The notes under the pieces: generated by a model
Seen by the model: the letters and a program-made list of their open reading frames with translations, nothing else
What the model was told of the DNA's origin: nothing
The model's database searches: none
DNA from: Candidatus Acetothermia bacterium
GTDB lineage: Bacteria > Bipolaricaulota > Bipolaricaulia > Bipolaricaulales > Bipolaricaulaceae
Assembly: GCA_003562845.1 (NCBI GenBank)
Contig: PWTL01000028.1
Span: 1-64,000 of the forward strand
Length of the DNA stretch: 64,000 nucleotides
Direction: 5' to 3'
Translations under genes and position numbers: made by a program
Part shown: one piece after another, positions 19,086 to 28,391 of the stretch
Layout: each line of letters starts with the position of its first letter
Numbering within the stretch: position 1 is the stretch's first letter

Positions 19086-20124
19086 GGAACTGGGAATCAT
19101 TGTTGTCTCGGTGGCGCTCGGCCTGGGAGTGGGGGCGATAATCACTGCCGCCACCGGGTACTCCGTCCCGGCTGTGTTCCGCGAACTGGTGCGCGGGGCG
19201 TTCAGCGATATGTACCGTGTGGCACAGACTTTGACCCAGGCTACGCCGATCTTGTTCACCTCGCTTTCGTTCTTGATCGCCTTTCGCGCGGGGCTGTTCA
19301 ACATCGGAGCCGAGGGTCAGCTGTTCCTCGGCGGCTTCTTCGCCGCCTGGGCCGGGTTCACGTTGAGCCTTCCGCCGGTGCTGCACATTGTGGTCTGTCT
19401 CTTCTTTGGGGCGGCTGCGGGCGCTGTGTGGGGCTTCATCCCCGGATGGCTCCGCGCGCGCCGGGGGGCGAACGAGTTCGTCACCACGATGATGCTCTCC
19501 TACGTGGCCATCTACCTCACCAGCTGGCTAGTATCTCCGGGGGGGCCCTATCACGGGCATCAGTGGGCAAACCAGACAGCGCGCATTCTGAGTACGGCGG
19601 AGCTCCCGCGGATGATTACGGGCACACAGCTTTCCTGGGGGATCGTGGTCGGGGGCTTGGTGGCTTTGCTCCTGTGGTATTTCTTGTTCCGCATGCCGCG
19701 TGGCTACGAGCTCCGGGCGGTCGGGCAGAATCCCTTGGCCGCCGAGTACGGCGGAGTGGATGTGGCGCCCACGCAGATTCTGGCCATGGTCCTGGCGGGG
19801 GCCCTGGCCGGCCTTGGTGGAGCCTCGGAGATCCTAGGCACACATCGGCGGTTCATCGAAGGCTTCTCCCCGGGCTACGGCTGGGATGGGATCGCCGGCG
19901 GTCTCATCGCCCGGGCTCATCCCATCGGGGCGGTGTTCGCCGCTTTGCTCATGGGCGCTCTGCGCGCCGGTGGCTCGGCGATCGACCGAGCGGGAGTAGC
20001 TCCATCGGACCTGGCCGCTGTGTTTCAAGGGTTGGTGATCCTGTTTGTCGTCGCGCCGGAGCTGATCAGGTACCTGAAACGCGTGCGCCGGAGAAGGAGG
20101 GTTCATGGACGTCCTGAGCCTTGA
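19072..20124 (+). CDS. nucleoside ABC transporter permease (YufP-like)
   Basis: Downstream of the BMP ATPase; FNIGAEGQLFLGG, GANEFVTTMMLSYVAIYLTSWLVSPGGPY. Confidence 0.88.
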   Translation: MKLLKELGIIVVSVALGLGVGAIITAATGYSVPAVFRELVRGAFSDMYRVAQTLTQATPILFTSLSFLIAFRAGLFNIGAEGQLFLGGFFAAWAGFTLSLPPVLHIVVCLFFGAAAGAVWGFIPGWLRARRGANEFVTTMMLSYVAIYLTSWLVSPGGPYHGHQWANQTARILSTAELPRMITGTQLSWGIVVGGLVALLLWYFLFRMPRGYELRAVGQNPLAAEYGGVDVAPTQILAMVLAGALAGLGGASEILGTHRRFIEGFSPGYGWDGIAGGLIARAHPIGAVFAALLMGALRAGGSAIDRAGVAPSDLAAVFQGLVILFVVAPELIRYLKRVRRRRRVHGRPEP

Positions 20125-20962
20125 TATTATGGTGGCCGCCCTGCGGCTGGCCATGCCCATCGCCCTGGTCGCCTTGGGGGAGACGTTTTCCGAGCGCTCC
20201 GGGATCATCAACATCGGGGTGGAGGGCACAGCCCTGGCCGGGGCACTGATCGGGGCGACGGTGGCTTTCTTCAGCGGCAGCTCCGTGGTCGGCCTGTGTG
20301 CTGCGCTGGGTGTGGGGATGTTGCTGGGGCTCATCCACGCAGTGTGGTGCGTGTACCTACGGGCGGACCATGTTGTAACAGGAGCGGCGATCAACCTGTT
20401 GGTGATCGGTCTGGCCCTGTTCCTGACACGGGTGGTGTGGGGATGGCGAGGTACTTCCGCTGCGGTCCCGACTTTGAACCCGTGGATTCTCGTGTGGGGG
20501 ATGGTGGGGCTGATTGTCCTGGCGCAGGTGTACCTGTTCCGTACTCCTTGGGGACTCCGTCTGCGCGTGGTGGGGGAGCACCCCCAGGCAGCGGACACGG
20601 CGGGGATCAACGTATTCCGCACGCGGGTAGCATACTCAGTGCTGAACGGAGCGCTGTGCGGCCTGGCCGGCGCGTTCTTGGTGAACAACCTGGGCCGGTT
20701 CAGCGTGGGCATGGTGGGGGGACGTGGATTCATCGGGATTGCGGCCATGGTGGTGGGTAACTACAGGCCCATCCCTGCGTTCCTGGCCGCGTACTTGTTC
20801 GGCTTTGTTGACGCGTTGCAAATGCGCCTGCAGGACGTGATACCTTCACACTTCTCCATCATGCTTCCTTATGTGCTGACAGTAGTCGTGTTGGCCGGCT
20901 TCCTGGGACGGGCCCATGTACCGGCAGCCTTGGGCAAGCCCTATATCAAGGACCAAGGATGA
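20105..20962 (+). CDS. nucleoside ABC transporter permease (YufQ-like)
   Basis: ALGETFSERSGIINIGVEGTALAGA, GLCGLAGAFLVNNLGRFSVGMVGGRGFIGIAAMVVGNYRP. Confidence 0.88.
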   Translation: MDVLSLDIMVAALRLAMPIALVALGETFSERSGIINIGVEGTALAGALIGATVAFFSGSSVVGLCAALGVGMLLGLIHAVWCVYLRADHVVTGAAINLLVIGLALFLTRVVWGWRGTSAAVPTLNPWILVWGMVGLIVLAQVYLFRTPWGLRLRVVGEHPQAADTAGINVFRTRVAYSVLNGALCGLAGAFLVNNLGRFSVGMVGGRGFIGIAAMVVGNYRPIPAFLAAYLFGFVDALQMRLQDVIPSHFSIMLPYVLTVVVLAGFLGRAHVPAALGKPYIKDQG

Positions 20963-21987
20963 TCCAGCCTGTAAGCTGGCTGGAGGGGACCCTGGAACTC
21001 CTCGACCAGACACTTCTCCCACAGCGTGAGCTGTGGCTAACTCTCACCCGCTGGGAGGAAGTGGCAGAGGCGATTCGCCGCCTGGCAGTGCGGGGAGCCC
21101 CAGCGATCGGCATTGCCGCAGCGTACGCCCTGGTGCTGGCGGTGTGGACGGCCGAAGGGGAAGAGGACGCCGGCAGAAAGTTCGCTGAAGCGGCGACGGG
21201 TCTCGCCGAGGCCCGCCCCACCGCAGTCAACCTGTTCTGGGCGATCAGGCGGATGGAACGGGAGTGGTCCGCCCAGGCCGGGCAGCCGTTGGACACGATA
21301 CCAAATGCGCTTTTGGCCGAGGCGCGCCGCATTCACGCTGAGGACATAGAGGGCAACAAACGGATCGGCGGGCACGGTAGCGATCTCCTCCCGATGGGAA
21401 GCTCCATCCTCACAATCTGTAACACTGGAGGACTCGCCACCGGAGGCTACGGAACGGCCCTCGGGGTGGTACGAGCGGCCTGGTCCGCCGGACGCTTGGA
21501 GATGGCCTACCTGTGCGAGACGCGTCCCCTCCTTCAAGGATCTAGACTGAACGCATGGGAGCTTATGAAGGAGGGGATCCCCTTCCGTATCCTCGTCGAC
21601 GGAGCGGCGGGGGCCCTGTTGGCCCGCGGGGGAGTGCACGCCGTGTTGGTGGGAGCAGACCGGATAGCCGGCAATGGCGACACGGCGAACAAGATTGGTA
21701 CGTACACGCTGGGATGCGTGGCCGCCCGACATGAGGTGCCATTCTACGTGGTCGCCCCCGTGTCCACGATCGACCGGGAGATCGAAGGCGGCGCGGACAT
21801 TCCAATCGAGGAGCGAGCACACGAGGAGGTCTTGGCCCCGCTCGGACGGCCAGCGGCCCCGGAAGGGAGCGAGGCGTGGAACCCGGCTTTCGATGTGACC
21901 CCGGCGGAGCTGATCTCTGCGATCATCACCGAGCGCGGGGTTCTACGGCCCCCATATGAGCGGTCGATCCCTGCGGCCTTGGCGTAA
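20959..21987 (+). CDS. mtnA: S-methyl-5-thioribose-1-phosphate isomerase
   Basis: AVRGAPAIGIAAAYAL, ILTICNTGGLATGGYGTALGVVRAAW, VGADRIAGNGDTANKIGTYTL. Confidence 0.93.
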   Translation: MIQPVSWLEGTLELLDQTLLPQRELWLTLTRWEEVAEAIRRLAVRGAPAIGIAAAYALVLAVWTAEGEEDAGRKFAEAATGLAEARPTAVNLFWAIRRMEREWSAQAGQPLDTIPNALLAEARRIHAEDIEGNKRIGGHGSDLLPMGSSILTICNTGGLATGGYGTALGVVRAAWSAGRLEMAYLCETRPLLQGSRLNAWELMKEGIPFRILVDGAAGALLARGGVHAVLVGADRIAGNGDTANKIGTYTLGCVAARHEVPFYVVAPVSTIDREIEGGADIPIEERAHEEVLAPLGRPAAPEGSEAWNPAFDVTPAELISAIITERGVLRPPYERSIPAALA

Positions 21988-22546
21988 GCGCGTTGCGGGG
22001 ACCGCGGGGCGGATGGCCGAGCTGGGCTTGGTCCATTGGTCCTCCGGCAATGTCTCCGTTCGGGTGGGCGACCGCATTGTGATCACGCCCAGCGGGATTC
22101 CCTACCAGCGGCTGCAGCCTCGCCAGGTGGCAGTGTTGAATCTCGCCGGCTGTGGAAGCTCACACAGGGGGGAGCCCTCGTCGGAGTGGCGGTTGCACGC
22201 TGCGCTGTACCGGGCGCGACCGGACGTACGAGCGGTGGTGCACACGCACTCGCCGGCGGCCACTGCCGCCGCTTGCCGGGGGCAGTTGCAGGCCGCAACC
22301 CACGAGGCGCGGATCTTCCTGGGGGAGAGCATTCCGGTGAGCAAGCCCGCCCCGCCGGGGAGTTGGGAGTTGGCGCATGAGGTCAGCCGGGCCTTGGCCG
22401 GGGGTCCCGTCGCTTTGGTCGGTGGGCACGGAGCGGTCGCCGTAGGGGAAACACTGGAACGGGCGCTCGCGTTGGCAGTTATGTTGGAGGAAGCTGCGCG
22501 CACGGCGCAGGCGCTTTGTGTCCGGTCGCCGGGCAAGGAGGGGTAG
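21956..22546 (+). CDS. class II aldolase/adducin family protein
   Basis: MAELGLVHWSSGNVSVRVGD, AVVHTHSPAATAAA, GGHGAVAVGETLERAL. Confidence 0.87.
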   Translation: MSGRSLRPWRKRVAGTAGRMAELGLVHWSSGNVSVRVGDRIVITPSGIPYQRLQPRQVAVLNLAGCGSSHRGEPSSEWRLHAALYRARPDVRAVVHTHSPAATAAACRGQLQAATHEARIFLGESIPVSKPAPPGSWELAHEVSRALAGGPVALVGGHGAVAVGETLERALALAVMLEEAARTAQALCVRSPGKEG

Positions 22547-23728
22547 ATGATATCTCAGGGTAAGCAAAGAATCGTGTGGGCGCAGGCGCACATGCCGTTA
22601 CACTGCATGCTGGGCGAGAGATTCGCCCAGCGGCGCCCGCTGGCGGGGCAGCGCATCGGAGTTGCTCTGCATCTGGAGGCCAAGACAGCGGTGTTGATCC
22701 TCACTTTGCGGGCCGGGGGCGCGGACATCGTGGCTGTGGGGTCGAACCCGTGGTCCACCCAAGACGAAGTGGTGGCCGCACTGCGCGAGGCCGACGGCAT
22801 TGAGGTTTACGCCCGCCGCGGGGAAACCGATGAACAGCGACAGGCCAATTTGCAGCGGCTGCTCGACTTCCGGCCGGCCATCGTGGTCGAGGACGGGGGG
22901 GACGTCGCCGTGGGGCTGGCCGAGCGCGGGCGGGGTGCAGCGCCTGGTCTCATCGGAATCTGCGAAGAGACGACCACGGGTGTGGAGCGATTGAAGGAAC
23001 TGCACAGCGCGGGCCGGCTGTGGGTCCCGGCCATCGCCGTGAACGACGCCCGCATGAAGCACCTGCTGGACAATCGCCACGGCACGGGACAGTCCAGTTG
23101 GGAAGCGATAATGCGCGCGACGAACCTGCTCGTGGCCGGAAAGACCGCGCTGATTATCGGATTCGGCTGGTGTGGAAAGGGTTTGGCCCTGCGCGCCGCC
23201 GGCCTGGGAGCCAGGGTGTTGGTCGCGGAAACTGACCCGGTGAAGGCGGTGGAGGCGGCCTTGGAGGGGTACCAGGTGGTAAGGCTTCCGGAGGGGATGA
23301 GCCTAGCAGACGTGGTCATAACGGCCACGGGGCGCCCAGGGGTCGTAGACCTCGTCGCCTTGGAGCACGCCAAGGACGGGGCACTACTGGCGAACGCCGG
23401 CCACTTCGGCTATGAGATAGACCTCCCGGGGCTGGAGAAGAGGGCATCCAGGGTAGAAGAGGTCCGCCCGGGAGTGCACGCCTACGAACTCCCCGACGGC
23501 CGGACGCTGTACGCGGTGGGGCGGGGGGAACTGGTGAATCTGGCGGCGGCGGACGGCCACCCGGTGGAGATCATGGACATCTCGTTCGCCCTGCAAATAC
23601 TGGCTGTGGAGCATCTTCTGTCCCGCGGGGCCGAACTCGCGGCAGGGGTGTACGCCTATCCGGAAGGGTTGGACGCCGTTGTGGCGGAGATGGTTCTTGC
23701 CACCTTGGGAGGACAGTCGCGCAGCTGA
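22547..23728 (+). CDS. ahcY: adenosylhomocysteinase
   Basis: MPLHCMLGERFAQRRPLAGQRIGVALHLEAKTAVL, GICEETTTGVERL, NDARMKHLLDNRHGTGQSSWEAIMR, GFGWCGKG. Confidence 0.92.
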   Translation: MISQGKQRIVWAQAHMPLHCMLGERFAQRRPLAGQRIGVALHLEAKTAVLILTLRAGGADIVAVGSNPWSTQDEVVAALREADGIEVYARRGETDEQRQANLQRLLDFRPAIVVEDGGDVAVGLAERGRGAAPGLIGICEETTTGVERLKELHSAGRLWVPAIAVNDARMKHLLDNRHGTGQSSWEAIMRATNLLVAGKTALIIGFGWCGKGLALRAAGLGARVLVAETDPVKAVEAALEGYQVVRLPEGMSLADVVITATGRPGVVDLVALEHAKDGALLANAGHFGYEIDLPGLEKRASRVEEVRPGVHAYELPDGRTLYAVGRGELVNLAAADGHPVEIMDISFALQILAVEHLLSRGAELAAGVYAYPEGLDAVVAEMVLATLGGQSRS

Positions 23729-23787
23729 CGGGGGGACGGTTGTGGTCGGTCAGCGCCGGACGTACCATGCTTCTTGGGAGGGAACAT

Positions 23788-24810
23788 ATGGGCAAACGTG
23801 AAGTACTTGATGGTGTATTGAAGCAGATTAAAAAGAATTACGGTGAAGGATCTATCATGTGGTTGGGGCAGCAGACGGTGGATCCGGGGGTGAACGTCAT
23901 TCCTACCGGCTCGCTGGCGCTGGACATCGCCCTGGGCGTGGGGGGGGTGCCCCGTGGGCGGATGGTGGAGGTATTTGGCCCGGAGGGATCGGGCAAGACC
24001 ACTGTGGCCCTGCACCTCATTGCTGAGGCCCAGAGGTTGGGGGGTACTGCAGCGTTTGTCGAGGCCGAGCACGCTCTGGACCCCAACTACACCCGCGCCA
24101 TTGGCGTGGACTTGGACCACCTTCTCCTCTCGCAGCCCAGCTCAGGGGAGCAGGCCCTGGAGATCACGGAGCAACTCGTTCGCTCAGGGGCTGTGGACAT
24201 TATCGTGGTCGACTCGGTGGCAGCATTGGTGCCCGAAGCGGAAATACAGGGGCAGATGGGCGATGCGCAGGTCGGGCTGCAGGCGCGTCTTATGTCTCAG
24301 GCCATGCGCAAGTTGGCGGCGGCGATCTCCCAGTCGAAGACTGTAGCGGTGTTTGTGAATCAGATCCGCTCCACCATTCAAACCGGCCCCTGGGGCCCGG
24401 GCACTACGACCAGCGGGGGCCGTGCGCTCAAGTTCTACGCCTCTACCCGGCTCAACATCTGGCCGGAGGGGAAGATCGCCGAAGGGGACGAACGAGTGGG
24501 GATGAGGGTGCACGTGAGGGTAGTGAAGAACAAGGTCGCCCCGCCCTTCCGTGAGGCCTCGTTCGACATCATCTACGGCAAGGGCATCGTTCGCGAGCGT
24601 GACCTCCTCAACGCGGGAGTGGATCTGGGAGTAATCACGCGTTCCGGTTCGTGGTACTCCTACGGGGACACCAGGTTGGGACAGGGGTTGACGCAAGCGT
24701 CACAGCAGTTGAACGAAAACCCGGAGATGCTGCAGGCTGTGGAGGCGGAGATCAGAGAGAAGTCCGGTCTGGTCACTCCGCACAGTTTGGCCGGAGATGA
24801 TGAAGGATAA
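23788..24810 (+). CDS. recA: recombinase RecA, atypical L2 loop
   Basis: GPEGSGKTTVALHLIAEAQ, VVDSVAALVPEAE, QAMRKLAAAISQSKTVAVFVNQIR, YSYGDTRLGQG; followed by recX. Confidence 0.95.
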   Translation: MGKREVLDGVLKQIKKNYGEGSIMWLGQQTVDPGVNVIPTGSLALDIALGVGGVPRGRMVEVFGPEGSGKTTVALHLIAEAQRLGGTAAFVEAEHALDPNYTRAIGVDLDHLLLSQPSSGEQALEITEQLVRSGAVDIIVVDSVAALVPEAEIQGQMGDAQVGLQARLMSQAMRKLAAAISQSKTVAVFVNQIRSTIQTGPWGPGTTTSGGRALKFYASTRLNIWPEGKIAEGDERVGMRVHVRVVKNKVAPPFREASFDIIYGKGIVRERDLLNAGVDLGVITRSGSWYSYGDTRLGQGLTQASQQLNENPEMLQAVEAEIREKSGLVTPHSLAGDDEG

Positions 24811-25276
24811 GGACGAACAAGGGGCCTACCGCGCTCTGAGCCGTTTGGTGGGGGTACGGCCGCGCACCGAGGCCGAGCTGGCTCGCCGCCTGGCGGCGAA
24901 GGGGTTCTCCGGCGAGGTGGTGCAGCGTGTGCTGGAGCGCGGACGTGAGGCAGGTGTGGTTGACGATTGTCTGTTCGCCAGGCTGTATGCGGAGGACCGG
25001 CTCCTCTCCCGGCCGTGCTCCCGAAGGCTTGTCGCCGACGAGCTGCGGCACAGGGGAGTGGCTCCTGACCTGGCGCAGACAGCGGCACACAACGCCCTCC
25101 CGGAGGAGGGTGATGAGGAGCTGGCCCGTCGCGCGTTGGCCTCGCGTCGCTCCCTGTGGGACAAGCTCCCCCCGGAAGCGGCGCAGAGGCGCGCGGTGTC
25201 GTTTCTCCTGCGACGAGGATTCTCTCGCGATGTGTCTCGACTGGCGCTGGAGAGCCGGCGAGAGGAAGGCGAGTGA
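24797..25276 (+). CDS. recX: regulatory protein RecX
   Basis: AYRALSRLVGVRPRTEAELARRLAAKGFSGEVVQRVLERG...; overlaps the end of recA. Confidence 0.87.
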   Translation: MMKDKDEQGAYRALSRLVGVRPRTEAELARRLAAKGFSGEVVQRVLERGREAGVVDDCLFARLYAEDRLLSRPCSRRLVADELRHRGVAPDLAQTAAHNALPEEGDEELARRALASRRSLWDKLPPEAAQRRAVSFLLRRGFSRDVSRLALESRREEGE

Positions 25277-25278
25277 GC

Positions 25279-25770
25279 ATGCGCGTGGGTCTGGGGATGG
25301 ACTTCCATCGCCTGGTGCAGGGACGGCGGCTTGTCCTGGGAGGGGTGGTAGTACCTCACGAGTTGGGGTTAGCGGGGCACTCCGACGCGGATGTCCTGGC
25401 CCACGCTGTGTGCGATGCCTTGCTCGGTGCCGCCCGGCTGGGGGACATCGGTCGCCACTTCCCCCCTGCGGACCCAACGTTCAAGGACATCTCTTCCACG
25501 GAACTTCTGGCGCGCGTGCGGGAGCTCCTGGAGGGGCGGGGCTTCGTCCCGCTGCAGGTGGACGCAGTGCTAGTGGCTGAGCGGCCGCCTGTGGCCCCAC
25601 ATGCGGCATCCATGGAGGCGCGTATGGCGGCGGAGCTGGGGCTCCTTCCGGAGCAGGTCTCCGTGAAGGCCACTACGAGCGAGGGGATGGGGGCACTTGG
25701 GCGGGGTGAGGGCATGGCCGCCTGGGCCGTGGCCCTCGTCAGAACAAGCGAAGAATATCCCAGAACGTAA
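25279..25770 (+). CDS. ispF: 2-C-methyl-D-erythritol 2,4-cyclodiphosphate synthase
   Basis: MRVGLGMDFHRLVQGRRLVLGGVVVPHELGLAGHSDADVLAHAVCDALLGAARLGDIGRHFPP. Confidence 0.96.
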   Translation: MRVGLGMDFHRLVQGRRLVLGGVVVPHELGLAGHSDADVLAHAVCDALLGAARLGDIGRHFPPADPTFKDISSTELLARVRELLEGRGFVPLQVDAVLVAERPPVAPHAASMEARMAAELGLLPEQVSVKATTSEGMGALGRGEGMAAWAVALVRTSEEYPRT

Positions 25771-27007
25771 TCAGGACGAGCGCTGCCAGTAGGATGATGA
25801 ACCCCACGGTGTGTACTGCGCTCTCTACGGTGGGGGAGACCTTGCGGCGTGTGATCAGTTCCCACAGAGCGAAGATCATGCGCGCACCGTCCAGCGCAGG
25901 GAAGGGAAGCACGTTGATGATGGCCAAGTTCAAGCTCAGCAGCGCCACGAGCACGAGGGCTGGCCAGGCGCCGGCTTGTACGCCCTGGGAGATGAGGCCG
26001 GCGATTCCCACCGGACCGGTCACTGCCTCTCCGGCCGGCACCAGCCCGCTCACCAGGGCACGGATGCTGTGCACAAAGCCCACCAGAGCACGGCCGAGGA
26101 AGCGAAACGAGAGCGGTACCCCAGCGATCCCCGGCCGGTTGTACACAAGCGGCAGCTGTGCGAACTCAGCTCCCTGGAACAGCAGGTGCAAATCCTGCTC
26201 GGGCAGTGTGAAGGTCAGCGCATCCCCGTCGCGGAACACCTTGACTTCCCGACATCCAGCTTCCCAAGGAGCGAACAGCTCGGGCAGGGAGTCGATGGAA
26301 ACATCGCACATGGCGACGAGGCGATCTCCCTCTTTCAGGCCGGCCTCGGCCAGAGGGGCGTCGGGAGCCAGTGCCGTCAACTGGGGGAGGAACACCTGAG
26401 CCTCGAAGTAACTTCCCACGCGGTACAGGCCGTCCTGTTCTGTGTACTCCGGGCGCACCGACAGGGTGATCCGTTCACCATCGCGCAGGAGTTCGAAGGT
26501 CACCGCCTCGGGTGCGGCCGCCTGGATTGCGGGACCCACGTCCTCGGGAAGCCAGATACGCTGACCGGCGATGCGCAGTACTTCGTCCCCCAGCTCTAGC
26601 TTCTCTTGGGCCGGAGCGTCGGCGATGAGGCCGGCCACGCGGACACCCGGGAGGCCTACACTCCACACAGCCGCCATCAGCACCGCCAGCGCCAGCACCA
26701 CGTTGGCCGCGGGGCCAGCAGCGGACAAAGCCAGCCGCGCCCAGGCGGGACGGCCGTAGTAGGTGCGCTCGACGGGGACCTGTGTTGCAGTGCCGCTCTC
26801 CCCGGCCAGGCGGACGAAGCCGCCCAGCGGAAGAAGGCGCACTGAGTAGCGGGTCTCGCCGCGCTTTGTTGTCCATATGGCGGGGCCGAAGCCGATGGCG
26901 AACTCCTCTACGGCGATCCCGGTGAGCTTGGCCATGAGGAAGTGCCCTCCTTCGTGTACGCCCACGAGGAGGAGAATGAAGCCGACGAAAAGGAGCAATG
27001 TGATCAT
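25739..27007 (-). CDS. rseP: site-2 protease RseP/RasP, M50 family
   Basis: GVHEGGHFLMAKLTGIAVEEFAIGFGP (HExxH), PLGGFVRLAGE, NVLPFPALDGARM. Confidence 0.92.
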   Translation of the reverse strand: MITLLLFVGFILLLVGVHEGGHFLMAKLTGIAVEEFAIGFGPAIWTTKRGETRYSVRLLPLGGFVRLAGESGTATQVPVERTYYGRPAWARLALSAAGPAANVVLALAVLMAAVWSVGLPGVRVAGLIADAPAQEKLELGDEVLRIAGQRIWLPEDVGPAIQAAAPEAVTFELLRDGERITLSVRPEYTEQDGLYRVGSYFEAQVFLPQLTALAPDAPLAEAGLKEGDRLVAMCDVSIDSLPELFAPWEAGCREVKVFRDGDALTFTLPEQDLHLLFQGAEFAQLPLVYNRPGIAGVPLSFRFLGRALVGFVHSIRALVSGLVPAGEAVTGPVGIAGLISQGVQAGAWPALVLVALLSLNLAIINVLPFPALDGARMIFALWELITRRKVSPTVESAVHTVGFIILLAALVLITFWDILRLF

Positions 27008-28368
27008 TCTTCTCTCACCGCCTCCACACGCAGTACCCTGGTGCTCCGCGCGGTCACCTTATGATCCTCCGAGAGCCGCACCCCCACCACCCACACAACT
27101 CCCCGCCGATGGCACAACACCGGCCAGCCGTCCCGCAGGTGACGAGGGACTCCGGACTTGGACATGAGCTTTCTCACCCGTACGGGGACTCCCATTCCCA
27201 GCGGCCTGAACCTGTCGCCCGGCAGAGGGCTACGTACCTCCAACGGCGGCTCAAGTGTACCAAGATCGAGGTAGGCCACCCACTTGCCGGCGCTGGCCGG
27301 GTCAACAGGCGGACGGACAATCCTCGTTCGGAAGAGCCATCCCAATCCGGGCGGACATGCCTCCCCTTCCACGGGCACGGGGTGGCTGCACCGTTCTGCG
27401 GGTCCGGCTGGCCCCAGCATGAGCCTCCGGCCTTGGACCCATGCCCGCAGCCCCCGCGGGAGGTGCGCCTCGCCTCTGCCCTTGTGGACCAAGGACCACA
27501 GGGCGTCGACGTGAGCCTTGGTCGGCCTGCCCCCCCCTCCGCTGGCGTCGGCTGCGGCTTGGCGCAGGAGCAGCCGTTGCACCGCAGGGGGAAGTTCTCG
27601 CAACGCGTCCACGGCCAAACCTTCATCGCCGCGGACCTTCTCCAGGGCCTCCCGGGCGGCCCAACTCAAGGCATCGTAGGCCTCCGCCCACAGGTAGGCG
27701 GCCCGGGCAAGCGCTTCCTCCGCCTTGGGGTTGAACTCCCGGAGTTTGGGCAACAGCTCGGCGCGCACGGCGTTGCGTCTCAGCTGCAGGTCTTCGTTTG
27801 TAGGGTCGTCGCGGAAGCGAATGTGGTGGGCACGGCAGAACCGACGCGTTTGGCCGCGAGAGCAATCGACGAGCGGTCTGATATAGGGCGGTCGACAAGG
27901 AGTCAGGCCTCGCAAACCTGCGGGGCCGGCGCCGCGCAGCAGGTGAAGCAACAGGGTCTCCGCCACATCGGTGCGCGTATGGCCCAGGGCTATCCGCTGT
28001 GCACCGGCGCGACGGGCAGTGCGCTCCAGAAAGTCGTGCCTGGCGTGGCGAGCCACCTCCTCCAGGTTCCCTTTGCTTCCGCGCATGGCGGGCACGTCCA
28101 CGCGCTCCTCGGCGAGCGGGAGGTCCAGGTCACGGCAAGCAGCTCTTACGAGCGCTGCATCCTCCAGGCTGTCGGCGCGGATCCCGTGGTCGAGATGGGC
28201 CACGGTCAGCGTGAAGTCGAGGTCCCTGCGCAGCCAAAACAGGGCGTACAGCATGGCCATAGAGTCGGCTCCCCCGGAGACGGCGACGAGGAGGTGCCCC
28301 GGCGTGGGAAGCAAGTCGTGGTTCCGGATGGTGTGCCGCACCTGCTCAAGCATGTGCCGGCTCCCCAT
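27004..28368 (-). CDS. tilS: tRNA(Ile)-lysidine synthase
   Basis: LLVAVSGGADSMAMLYAL, VAHLDHGIRADS, ALGHTRTDVAETLLLHLLRGAGPAGLRGL. Confidence 0.93.
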   Translation of the reverse strand: MGSRHMLEQVRHTIRNHDLLPTPGHLLVAVSGGADSMAMLYALFWLRRDLDFTLTVAHLDHGIRADSLEDAALVRAACRDLDLPLAEERVDVPAMRGSKGNLEEVARHARHDFLERTARRAGAQRIALGHTRTDVAETLLLHLLRGAGPAGLRGLTPCRPPYIRPLVDCSRGQTRRFCRAHHIRFRDDPTNEDLQLRRNAVRAELLPKLREFNPKAEEALARAAYLWAEAYDALSWAAREALEKVRGDEGLAVDALRELPPAVQRLLLRQAAADASGGGGRPTKAHVDALWSLVHKGRGEAHLPRGLRAWVQGRRLMLGPAGPAERCSHPVPVEGEACPPGLGWLFRTRIVRPPVDPASAGKWVAYLDLGTLEPPLEVRSPLPGDRFRPLGMGVPVRVRKLMSKSGVPRHLRDGWPVLCHRRGVVWVVGVRLSEDHKVTARSTRVLRVEAVREE

Positions 28369-28391
28369 AAGCAGGGTCGGAGGGGGACGTA

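Noticed and set aside
23729-23787. SOS/LexA box upstream of recA
   Set aside because: No CTGT-N8-ACAG or GAAC-N4-GTTC dyad in the short upstream region.
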